From contig NW_020289986.1 of the NCBI RefSeq assembly GCF_003144245.1, positions 124,001 through 188,000 of the forward strand: a DNA stretch of 64,000 nucleotides. The letters are read 5' to 3'. Below are positions 54,776-64,000 of the stretch, piece after piece. A program made the translations under genes and the position numbers. The notes under the pieces are model-generated. The model did not search any database. It worked only from the letters and a program-made list of their open reading frames with translations, and was not told where the DNA came from. Numbering within the stretch: the stretch's first letter is position 1; every line of letters begins with the position of its first letter. This DNA comes from Jaminaea rosea (Eukaryota; Basidiomycota; Exobasidiomycetes; Microstromatales).

Positions 54776-57704
54776 AGTGGTGGTGGTTTTGAGTGGTGAG
54801 GGATGGTAGTGAGGGTAAGGAGGGAAGGGAAGTCGAGCTCGGGTCTGGAGTCGAGGGTCATTTCATCTTGTATTGAGCGAGGCCAGCCAATAGCTGTAGC
54901 TGAGCGAGCGGCAGGCTTGGCTGTCGCTTGCTCTCTCTCTGACGTGGGGTGGGAGTCAGCTTGCCCGCCTGTCAATTGCCCGCCTCGCAACGACGACACG
55001 ACTACGTTGCACCACGGCTTCATCTTCGTTGCCGTCCCTCGTCCCTGTCCCTGTCGCTGCCGCCGCCGTCGCCGCCGCTACCTCCGCCGTCTCGCACGCT
55101 TGGTTCGACTGCTTTGCTCGTGCGAATGCATGGACAGAGACTGCATCGCATTACACCTAGTTGGCCAGTTTGCCCTGAGCCAAGCTAATCTACGACGTGA
55201 TGAATGAGCGAAGGAGGGCGTCGGAGGGTGAGGGATCGGCCCTCTTTCGTCGCCTCGATTGCGATTCTAACGAAGGGGTCTGCTTGCCTCTCGTACGCTC
55301 GAAATACTCGGCCACAGTGGCCTGACGCTCAGCCTGGATGTGTTGATGTGGCCCGCCGAAGCGAGGCGGCAGCGGCAGCAACGTCGAGAGATCCGCCGTT
55401 GGCAACGAGCAGTCGAGGAGTCAGGAGGTCGAGCTCGCAGTGCGGAGGTGAAATGCCACCTGCTTCTCTGCAGCGGTGATTCAGGTTACGCCCTCCCGCT
55501 CCAGCGCCCCGCTCCAATCACCTGGCCCCTCTCCCAGCCCGCTCACAGCCCGCTCTTTTCTCGACGAAGACGCCTCCCTTCTTTTCTCTGCTTGAATCTC
55601 CTATCAAGGGTGAAAAAGACGAGCGGGCTGCGAAGAGACCTTTGCTCACCCTCGTAATCACCAAGCCTCGTCGCTGCGTGCAAATCTTCCTTCCTCGACA
55701 CAATCACATCGCTCGCAGCACAGCATCAAACGCACGAATCATAGTTGAAGACTTCAGAGACAACAAGAAGCTGGGTGATCGAAGCGGTCAGGCGTGTGAG
55801 CTCGCCTACTCTACCTTCATTACCACTCTGTCGTACGGCTCTGGGGTACAGTCCATGATGCGCTAATGAAATCGTTTGTCGATCGACAGGTAGCAGAGAG
55901 TGTGGGTTTCGCGAGCTTAGGTCGTGCGTTGATTGGTCTCGTCGTTGCTGTCGCATACGATACCATGTGAGTGGGCGTCACCTTTCGTGCGGTGCGGGGT
56001 GCGGCGGCGCCAGTCGCTGAGGCAATCGCAGGCAATGAGAAGGAATGGTGGCCGCGCGCACGCTCTTGTCATCCAAGCAAGCAAGTGTCTTTGACGAGAG
56101 ATCGGAGGGCGAGCGAGTGGGGTACAAGAGCTCAAAGCGAAGACTTCGCCCTACTCGTTTGCTCGTCTGATGTTGTCGTCCTCGTCATCATTCGAGCGAA
56201 CATCGCTCTCTGCTCGCGCCGTCGACGATTGCCTCAACGTTCCGTTCCCTCGCTCCCTTGAAACATTCACGCGCTTCTGTCCTTCGGCTGCGGCCTTGCA
56301 GGCACTCTACGCGCCAGGTCATCCGATGTTTGCTCGATGGGCGTCGATCGTTGATCTTGCCTGCTCGGCGGGCTCTGCGTGCTTGGCCTACCTAGGCCAG
56401 CTAGCCGGCAAACTCATGCGACGACCAGTGCTCTCAAGCGGAGGATGATCGGACGGACGCGATGGGATGCGATGCTTGAGCTTGGTTAATTGGCCGTCGG
56501 TGGACCCCCCAAGACCTGGGTGTGAAATGAGTGGCCGGAAAATTAATGTCGTCGAGATGTTGGGTACGGCCGCAGAGGCAAAGAGCGGCCAAAGCTTGCC
56601 CGACCGAGCGACAGCGACAACTTCATTGACTACCCTGCTCATCCAATGAACTTCACTCGACTGTCGACGTCCCGATGCGTATTCGTGGCCTGCCTCCAAA
56701 TTGACGTCCAGCCTGGTGTGACGTTGGGCTCACTCAACCCTCGAGTTTTGGCGTCCTGCGTGGACTGCAGTAGCTCCTCGATGAGACGATGGCGCAAGAA
56801 TGCTAGACATAGCGAGTTTGAGCGTTGCCTGCAGGCGTCGAGAGCTACCATGGTCCTGCATTCAAAACTTCTCTCGCCCGGCAAGGGCTACGCCTGCCTA
56901 TTCTTCGGTGACTCGCATGTCACCCTCTTGCTGATGACATTGAGATCATTGCAAGCTCTGGAGCTTAACTCTCGAGCCTCTGATACTGATCTTCGTGAAA
57001 GCTGGTGAAGGTTTGGACACGAATGCCGTCCCCGCCCTTCGCTTCAGCCTCCCGCCTACGGGGCGATGAACGACATTCATTGCCTGCTGGTCGCAGGGAC
57101 AAAGTAGCAAGGGTCACCGCTCAATCTCGATCATGTACCCGCTCACATTGCTCGCCAATACGGCGACAGTGTGTCCGCGTTGCCGGTGGGAGAGCTTGGC
57201 TATGGCTTGTCACCCTCCCATTGTCAAGGCCGCGACATCCTTGTTGGGAACGAACGTGGCGTCTCGGCGGTGCTCCGATGATGCAACGATGAGCGTATCA
57301 TACCTGCGCTCACGTGCGACTCTAAGACCTCTGAAAGTCCTCAGGTGCACCAAGTTTCGGACACAGCGAAAGTCGCACGAGTTCGATAATCTCAAGCTCG
57401 TACGGCTGCTTCATGCACAGCGACGATACCATCGTTTGTGGTAATCGGAGGTTGCGAAGCCATCATACGCAATACTACCGGCGGCGGCGACGCAGGTTTC
57501 GCGAAGATCTGCCAGAACTTCCCAGTGATGAGTGAACTGCACCCTCAAAACTTTCCAAGATTTCCCGTTATCACTTTCTGAGGGCCTTGATACACCCACG
57601 CGTGCCCGACAAGGTCATTCTGATTAAAGTGCATCGAGGGTTTCGAGTTGAGAAAGTGGGCATTCGCTACCCGAAGATACCAGCTTGTCAAGTGAGTGTC
57701 AACT

Positions 57705-58362
57705 TTATGCGCCGTACTTGCTGATGGCGGCCTGTGCAGCGAACAGGGTCGAGACGATGGAGGGAAGTGGGCCATGAGCAGGTCAGCTAAACTGTGCTCG
57801 ACGAGTGCGATGCTACCGTACGCATGCTGCTTGCTCCGTGACTTCGCTCCCTCTCCGCTCAGCTGCGCTGACCTGCCTGGCCTCGCCGCGCATCACGGCT
57901 ACTGTGGACCGAGCGTCCTATCTTGCCTCCCCAACGCTTTCCCATCCCGGGCCAATTATCATCGCCGCAAACTCACCTGAAGCTTAGCGGGATCAGCGCC
58001 GACGACGGTGTCAATCTTGTCTCCGTCCTTGAAGACGACGAACGTGGGCATGGCACGAATACCCAGCTCCTGGGTGATTTGCTCCTGGTCGTCTACGTCG
58101 ACCTTGTAGAAACCGAGCTTCTCGCCGACGGGCGTGTCTGAAATCTTCTCAAAGATGGGAGAGATCATCTTGCAGGGACCACACCTGTGTGAGCCAAGGG
58201 AAAGCAAAGGATTGCGAGGGGTTAGTGAGCAGCTGCCTATCTCAGCCAGCGCGGGTGGCGAATGTGAACGCACCAGGTTGCCCAGAAGTCGATGATCGTG
58301 GGCTTGGAGCCGCCGATGACCTCCTTGAATTGTTCGAATGACTTGATCTCAGTGACGCCCAT
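57705..58362 (-). CDS. TRX1: Thioredoxin
   Basis: Model complement(join(57705..57731, 57977..58184, 58274..58362)), 107 aa, standard thioredoxin length. Exon 1 encodes MGVTEIKSFEQFKEVIGGSK and ends within the Trp before the active site. The intron-1 junction rebuilds WCGPC (Cys31 and Cys34). Exon 2 has DVDDQEQITQELGIRAMPTF with the cis-Pro, then VVFKDGDKIDTVVGADPAKLQ. A tiny third exon of 27 nt gives AAISKYGA and the stop after acceptor CTGCACAG. The first intron donor is GTGCGT. The protein is a cytosolic disulfide reductant. The small last exon is typical of fungal thioredoxin genes as I recall. Confidence 0.92.
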
Positions 58363-60491
58363 GATGGAAGCTGTGAAGGGTTGCAGAGCGATGATAAGCT
58401 GGTGTAGAAGTCAATCAGGCCTCTTTCGTCCGCGCACCTCTTGTAGTAAAGCTGAGTTGAGGATGCTAATGAGGAGGGTGCGGTGATGAGTGAGACGACG
58501 ACGTCCGTCGCACCATTCGCCGCGTCAACTCTTCTCGCGCGCGGTGGAGGCCGGCGCTGTCCGTCTGCCAGCAGAGGCAGGCCGCACCCACGGAGTTAAG
58601 GCTTGGAAGCGGCGATGAAGGTGGTCACCTTTGATGCTCTCGAATCATCATCGATGACCTGAAACGACGTCGAACGAATGAGCACGACTGAGCGATGTCG
58701 TGACTGATGTCGTGACTGATACGAGCTATCTGGCGCTCGTCAGAGGAATTGCTGCGCTGCAGTCAGAAGGCTGTTGGCGCCCGTACCACCCGCAGCTCTA
58801 GTCATCGTCGAGTCAAATTGCCCTCGCCGTCGTCTATCACTGCTCAATGGATTCGTTGAAGGACACTTGATCGCCGTCATGAGGATGGATACCTCATCCA
58901 TTGTTATCGTTTGACACGAACCCTCGCGCCTCTGGTCGCCTGCCCAGTTATGATCTCCTTCGCGCCACGCCCTCGCTCGCACGGCCACCACTCATGCCTG
59001 CCATATTAAAGATACGATTATCCATACGAGCTTCTCACGCTCAACAAACCGAGAAACTTTCGAGACCTGTAGCACGATTGCAAGACTTGCTGTGGATCAG
59101 GCCATCTTCTGTGCCTACCTGCGCAAGAGCATGCTACGGCCCCTGCTCGTGGCCGAGCTCGGACCCCCCTGTGCCTGGTCGACGCTCGTGCCTCCCGAAC
59201 AAAGCTCGAGCCCCTTCGATCGCCCCCTCAATGCTGCCAAGCCATTGCGAGACACGTATCGCTCATGCTCTTTGGCGTCAACATCGCGCCCCTAAAGTCG
59301 TTGCTGTCGTTGCTACGAGGCTTCTATCCCCCCTTTGTCGCTCATGGTACGGCGTCTTTCGAAGGCGCTGCTAATTCGGACGACGACTGCTAGCCTCTTC
59401 TACCCAGAAATGCTCGTTGTGGCAGCCGCCCGGACTCCAGCTTGGCGCGTGCCCGCTCATCCCTTGCGCCTCGCTCCATCTCGAGCGGCGTGCGTGCGTT
59501 GGTTGGCGGGGCGGCGTGCGGGTCAAAGGCGCATTCACGCCGGCCAGCCTCGCCTTGCCTTGCCGTACGTGAGTGTTGGGCGCAGCGGCGGGCGGCCAAG
59601 GGCGCAGGCGGCGGAGTTGGTCCCCGCCCGAGAGAGAAGGCAGATGCAACGCAACAGAAACCAATTCATGTCAAGCGAGCCAGCCAAAACAGCAATCAAT
59701 GATCGACGACGCACACACAAGCCGGAGCGTGTCGAGTGTCGAGCGGGACGACGACGGAAGCTTGGCTCAGATTCAGGAGGCAGAGCCAAGGAAGGGATTG
59801 GGGGTACGCACCTCGATCCTTCACCTCCTCTCCTCTCCTCACGCTCCTCTCCTATCGTGCCCTCGTCTCCCCCTCTTCGCATCACCACGCCCCCTCCCAC
59901 TCGTCTGCTCGCGACGCACCTCGTACTCTAATTGACGTTGAGATCCGAGTAGCAGCTCATCAACGCACCGCACACACACACGCGAAGTCAAACGTACGGC
60001 ACGGCAGACAGCGACGACAGCAGCACAGGAGGAGAAACCGAACCTTGAGCTCCCTCTCTCTCCTCTTGCTGCTACTCCTCCTTCTCCTCCCTCTCCCTTC
60101 CTCTTCGAGATTACCGCGCTTCACACTCTTTCACAAGTCGCTCTCAGCAACGACACCCGAGCTCAACTCGCATCGACGAACAGGCGTACCACTAGCAGCC
60201 CACCCGCCGCCGCCCTCGCTGAGCTGGCCGTCATCGTGCCGTGGTATTGAGCCGAAAGGACGCCTACTCTGTTCTCACCACGCTGGTAGGCCCATAGTAA
60301 CCTCGCGCTCTCGCTCCCTCGCCAGAGTTTGAGCTTGGCCGCATCGTTGCAGGTACCAAGTTCGCCCGACTTGCCGTGTGATCACCAAGACTGCATCGCA
60401 TTGAGTGCGAGGCAGTGCCAAGGCCCACCCACGATTCGTTCCCAGCTGACAGGCTAGTCACTTTCCCCACATTGGCTGCTTGTGGCTCAGA
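58363..60491. promoter_or_regulatory. Long intergenic region between thioredoxin and MFS transporter
   Basis: About 2.1 kb with no protein-like frame I can support. Two divergent promoters must lie here. The last 700 bp before the transporter ATG is rich in CT runs such as those at about 59820-59890 and 60050-60110, suggesting a long 5' leader. A leader intron cannot be excluded. Confidence 0.45.
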
Positions 60492-63181
60492 ATGGACTCG
60501 ACTGGCTCGCTCTACGAGCACGATGCCGCGGACATGAGGCGCTTCTTGCCTTCCTCAACTCCCCGTCAACCTCACCCTTACGCTCAGTCACAATCTCAAC
60601 CTCAGTCTTCAGTCTCCTACAACACCCATCCGTACCTCGAAGAATCCGTAGCTGGACCTGACGGCTTCGACTACTTTCTACACCAGTACCCTCCCCCACC
60701 AACACCAGTCAGTCCAGGTGCTGGCGCAACGATCGGCTACCATCGTCCTATCAGGGCCATGCCTCCGAGCTCACCCATCGCGGCCGAAGACGAGGCCAAG
60801 GGGCCCTTTGATGCTCCTTACTCGCCGGCTCACACCCTCGTCGGTAGCCCCCAGATGAAGGATCACCACAACACCAGCCCCTCATATCGCTTCTCCGACT
60901 CCAAGCGCTTCTCCAGTACAGGAAACGTTGACGGGCGCGTCCTGACATACGGCGAGGCGCGACACCACCACAACCACTCTTCCTCATTCGATCACTCAAG
61001 CAGCAACGCAGATGAGACTGGAGTTCAGCGGCATCAGCAGGATGCACAGCCTACCATGCAGGCGGGCAACAAGAAGGGCATGCGCTTTTGGCTCATCATG
61101 ACCACACTCATGGTCGTCATGTTCCTCTCCGCTATTGATCTCACCATCATCAGCACGGCCTTGCCTACCATCATCGAAGAATTGCCACGTAGCTCCATTT
61201 CGGGTACGTGGGTCACCTCTTCCTTCCTCCTTACCGTCACGGCCTTTCAGCCTCTCATGGGCGGTCTTGCCGACGTTCTTGGTCGTCGTAACTCGCTCCT
61301 CCTCTCCATCTTCTTCTTCCTCGGCGGATCCGTCATCTGCGCTCTCGCAAAGGACATGCTCATTCTCGTCGTTGGCCGTGGCGTGCAGGGAGTCGGAGGC
61401 GGTGGAATTCAGGCCATCGTCGAGATCATCATCTCCGACATCACGACGCTGCGAGAAAGAGGTCTGTACATGGGCGCAATGGGTCTCGTATTCGCTATCT
61501 CGTCCCTCGTTGCTCCTATCCTCGGCGGCGTCTTCAGCAAGCACGACTGGCGCTGGATCTTTTGGCTCAAGTGAGTCTGGCTCGACACGACGAGAGCATA
61601 TATGCAACACGGTGCTGACACTTTCCTCCCCTTCCTCCTCCCGCGTGAAGCCTACCCATCGGCGGCTTTGCCAGCATCCTTTGCGTGCCCTTCCTCAAGC
61701 TCAGGCGTCCTCCCATGGATCTCAAGGCCCAGTTCCACCGCATGGACATCTTCGGAAACTTCGTCCTCTTCGGCAGTGTCGTTTCGATCCTCATCGCCGT
61801 CACCGAGGGAGGCATCGAGCACCCGTGGAGCAGCACTCGCATTTACGTGCCGCTTGTCGTCGGCATCATCGGCCTCATTGCCTTCTTTCTCATCGAATTC
61901 CTGCCCAATCCTCTGGCAAAGGACCCGATTCTGCCACTGCGCCTCTTTGTTCACCCGACGGCCGCCATCTCCTTCTTCCTCACTTTTCTGCACGGCATCG
62001 TCTTTTACGGCGCTGTGTACGTGATGCCCATCTACTTTCAGTCGATCAAGGATGCGAGCCCTCTTCAGTCGGCTTTCGACATCCTGCCCTCGACCTCGCC
62101 CGCAGCTCCAGCTGCTGTTGTCGCTGGTCTCATCATGGCCATCACCGGCAAGTACAAGATCCAGATGATCCTCTGGTGGATGCTCATGACCGTCGGGTTC
62201 GGCTTGATCTACCTTTTCGACATCGACACGCCCAAGTGGGAGTGGGTCATATTCCAGCTCATTGCCGGAATTGCCATTGGAGCAATCTTTGCCCTCACAC
62301 TCCCTCCGATCCAAGCCTGCCTCCCCGTATCAGAGATCGCCCATGCGACGGCCACTTTCGCCTTCTCGCGCTCCTTCGGCAGCGTCTGGGGCATTGCGAT
62401 CGCCACGGCCATCTTCACCTCCAAGGTCTCGCCCAAGCTCGCTGCCATCCCTGGAGCGAAGGAAGTTGGTCTCACAGGCCAGACGGCGCTCGGGTTCGCT
62501 ACCGAACTCAAGAAGCTGCCGCCTGAGCTGCAAGCCGCCGTAAAGCCAGCCTTTGCTTCGGCGTTGCGCTCCTCCTTCCTCTTCTTCATCCCTCTGTGCG
62601 CTGTGGGCGTCATAGCATGCTTCTTCATGAAGGACGTTCCCCTGCCCGACTTCAATGACAGCGAGCACGGCATTCGCAACTCGATGCCACCACCCGCTCG
62701 CATGCCATCACTCAGCAGGAGAAGGACGGGAGAAAAGTCGCAGGAAAAGAGCAGCAGCGCGACGCAGCAAGTCGTCCCCTCCTCCTCTGCCTCCACCATG
62801 TCGCCTTCCCGTCAAGATGGGGCTGAGCAGCAGAATGACCGCCGACGCTCTCGTCCACCGCTACCAAAGCAGTTCTCGCACTTGGAACGCGAGTCAGACG
62901 CCCCCTCGCAGTTCCTCTCTTCGGACTCGATGAGCCACCTGATGCGTCATGACCAACAGCAGCCCACGAGCACAACCTTGGCGTCGCCTACTCTGCAGCA
63001 AACGGGTCGACTCACTCCTCGCATCCACATGACACTGGATGGCGAATCAGGAGATGGAGGCCTGGAGCGCATGGGTAGCCACCTCAATACGTCGTCCGAC
63101 TGGTTTGCCATTGGGAGCGATCTGGGCTCGCGGGATGCGACGCTGACTGGGCGAGGGGGCATCGATCAGGCAAGGCATTGA
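60492..63181 (+). CDS. MFS multidrug efflux transporter (14-TM DHA2 type)
   Basis: Model join(60492..61570, 61651..63181), 869 aa. A long disordered Ser/Gln/His-rich cytosolic N-terminus (about 195 residues) precedes the membrane domain. Membrane motifs: LMTTLMVVMFLSAIDLTIIS-like TM1 with Asp, PTIIEEL, the loop motif GGLADVLGRRNSLLLSIFFF and the antiporter-type GRGVQGVGGGGIQAIVEIII. The joined FWLNLPIGGFASIL crosses the intron (GTGAGT to GTGAAG). Later helices follow (FFLTFLHGIVFYGAVYVMP, GIAIGAIFALTLPPIQACLP). DHA2 proteins export drugs, siderophores or toxins by proton antiport; the substrate is unknown. The C-terminal tail is Ser/Pro/Gln-rich. Nothing biosynthetic stands beside it. Confidence 0.88.
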
Positions 63182-63920
63182 GGCGCATAGGCGCAGATAC
63201 CATGAGCGAGACTCTCGCGATGAAACCAAGCACAGAAGAATAGAGCGAGCGGCACCTACAACATGATATCCTCAACATCCTCACGCCTCCAATCAATAAA
63301 AGGCCCCGTCACCGCACGAGCCATCAGCATCACCGAGAAGCAAGATGGGGTCACCACATCCGACGAGCGTCCGGTTAGCTGAGCGGCGGCATACACGATC
63401 TACTGCTGCACTCTGCCTCGCGCCCCTCATCTCGTCATCTCACAACAGCGCACACACACACGTCTATGCACCCCCTCACGCTCGCTACCTCACGGCTGGA
63501 GTCGCGTTGCGCCGCCACATTCCTCCCGCAACATTTGTTCTCTTCATTTGGTCGCCGCTTTCCCTCTTTTCTCGCTTCCCCACCACCCGAATTGTAGCTT
63601 ATATCCACTGAGACCTCTATCTTCAATAGCCAGGCTTTGCTCCAGGTATCTGCGCGATTGGAAATGGCAAACGACAAACTGAACGTCAAGTGAGCCATGC
63701 TACGGGCAGGCGGCGTGGAAGTAAGTGTGGGCAAGAGCGCCCGATGCAATGTGATGCGTTTCGTCGAGCAGGCTGAAGCACAAGAGAACGGCAGGCAAGG
63801 TGACGAAAGAGGCATAAGGTAGAGTCGAGCCGAAATGATGACGCGCCCAAGAAACGCCGAATCCGGAGCATGGCTCCATACCGAGCCGATCGCCCAACGC
63901 CTCCCTTGTCCTCCATCGCA
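63182..63920. other. Intergenic 3' region at right end
   Basis: About 740 bp between the MFS gene and the stop codon of a minus-strand gene. Apart from the poly(A) candidate I see nothing to call. Confidence 0.45.
63295..63300 (+). terminator. Polyadenylation signal candidate of MFS gene
   Basis: AATAAA occurs 114 bp after the transporter stop codon, on the same strand. Fungal poly(A) signals are degenerate, so this is only a candidate. Confidence 0.4.
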
Positions 63921-64000
63921 TCACTCAACAACAGCCTTCTCATCCCTCAGTGCCCTCCATACCCTGAGCACCTGACTCTCATCCACGCTGACCACGATAC
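63921..64000 (-). CDS. C-terminal end of a further gene (cut off by window edge)
   Basis: On the minus strand the frame reads VVSVDESQVLRVWRALRD and then EKAVVE before a TGA ending at 63921. The DESQVLRVW pattern looks like the last strand of a WD40 blade, so this may be the end of a WD-repeat protein. Only 25 codons are visible, so this is a weak inference. Confidence 0.4.
   Translation of the reverse strand, partial: IVVSVDESQVLRVWRALRDEKAVVE

Larger units (their letters stand above)
54200..57704. other. 3.5 kb stretch without recognisable gene
   Basis: The longest gene-poor stretch of the window, between the divergent side of the hydrolase gene and the thioredoxin 3' end. It contains short unrelated open frames (up to about 140 codons), a G-rich four-run element at 54754-54775, CTTG repeats at 54362-54379 and 56076-56090, and a CCG/CGC-rich patch near 55050-55090. 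I tested several frames by eye for familiar motifs and splice-joined continuations and found none I would defend. An unrecognised multi-exon gene or a non-coding transcript remains possible. Confidence 0.5.

Noticed and set aside
55190-55405. Minus-strand frame with AEYFERTRGKQTPSLE-like sequence
   Set aside because: It looked more protein-like than its surroundings, but I found no convincing upstream exon or family, and it is only 71 codons.
56646-57008. Plus-strand frame of 120 codons in the gene-poor island
   Set aside because: No motif, no splice continuation and an unusual Ser/Leu/Cys mixture typical of random frames.

Overview
The window looks like nuclear DNA of a basidiomycete fungus, most likely Ustilaginomycotina. 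It is GC-rich and densely packed, genes carry zero to three short introns that usually begin GTGAGT, and coding sequences are full of Ser, Ala, Gln and Pro low-complexity stretches. The lineage is inferred from gene style and protein resemblance, not from a marker gene. I see no rRNA, tRNA, CRISPR array, plasmid feature or convincing transposable element.

Layout, left to right. A cut-off unknown gene (minus) is followed by OTU1 deubiquitinase (plus), VPS54 (minus), a MIC12-like mitochondrial protein (plus), an MSC2-like zinc transporter (minus), urease (plus) and mitochondrial single-strand DNA-binding protein RIM1 (minus). From 15.4 to 19.0 kb lies a head-to-tail array of three related small secreted, probably GPI-anchored proteins, here called A, B and C. 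Then come a CLPTM1-family membrane protein (minus), a C2H2 zinc-finger protein with a 1.1 kb first intron (plus), a BUB1/MadBub checkpoint kinase (plus), a 1611-residue protein I cannot name (plus), mRNA capping triphosphatase CET1 (minus), a mitochondrial FIST-like protein (plus), PUS4/TruB pseudouridine synthase (minus), methionine aminopeptidase 2 (minus), TOM7 (plus), VPS23/TSG101 (minus), a membrane-anchored histidine acid phosphatase (plus), a G-protein gamma subunit (minus), SWD2/WDR82 (plus) and an alpha/beta hydrolase (minus). After a 3.5 kb stretch with no recognisable gene follow thioredoxin (minus), a 14-TM-type MFS drug transporter (plus), and the C-terminal end of a further minus-strand gene at the right edge.

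Most genes are conserved housekeeping genes: vesicle tethering and ESCRT-I (VPS54, VPS23), mitochondrial biogenesis (MIC12, TOM7, RIM1), RNA processing and chromatin (CET1, PUS4, SWD2), mitosis (BUB1), signalling (G gamma) and metabolism (urease, acid phosphatase). Several neighbours are divergent pairs that share 230-290 bp promoters. The accessory part, and the best candidate for something undescribed, is the A/B/C array. Each copy has a signal-peptide exon, an intron at the same place, a KEX2-like E(K/R)RQ site at the start of exon 2, a cysteine-free body and a nearly identical GPI-type tail. Gene models were built by hand from splice signals and reading frames; exon joins are given in each entry.
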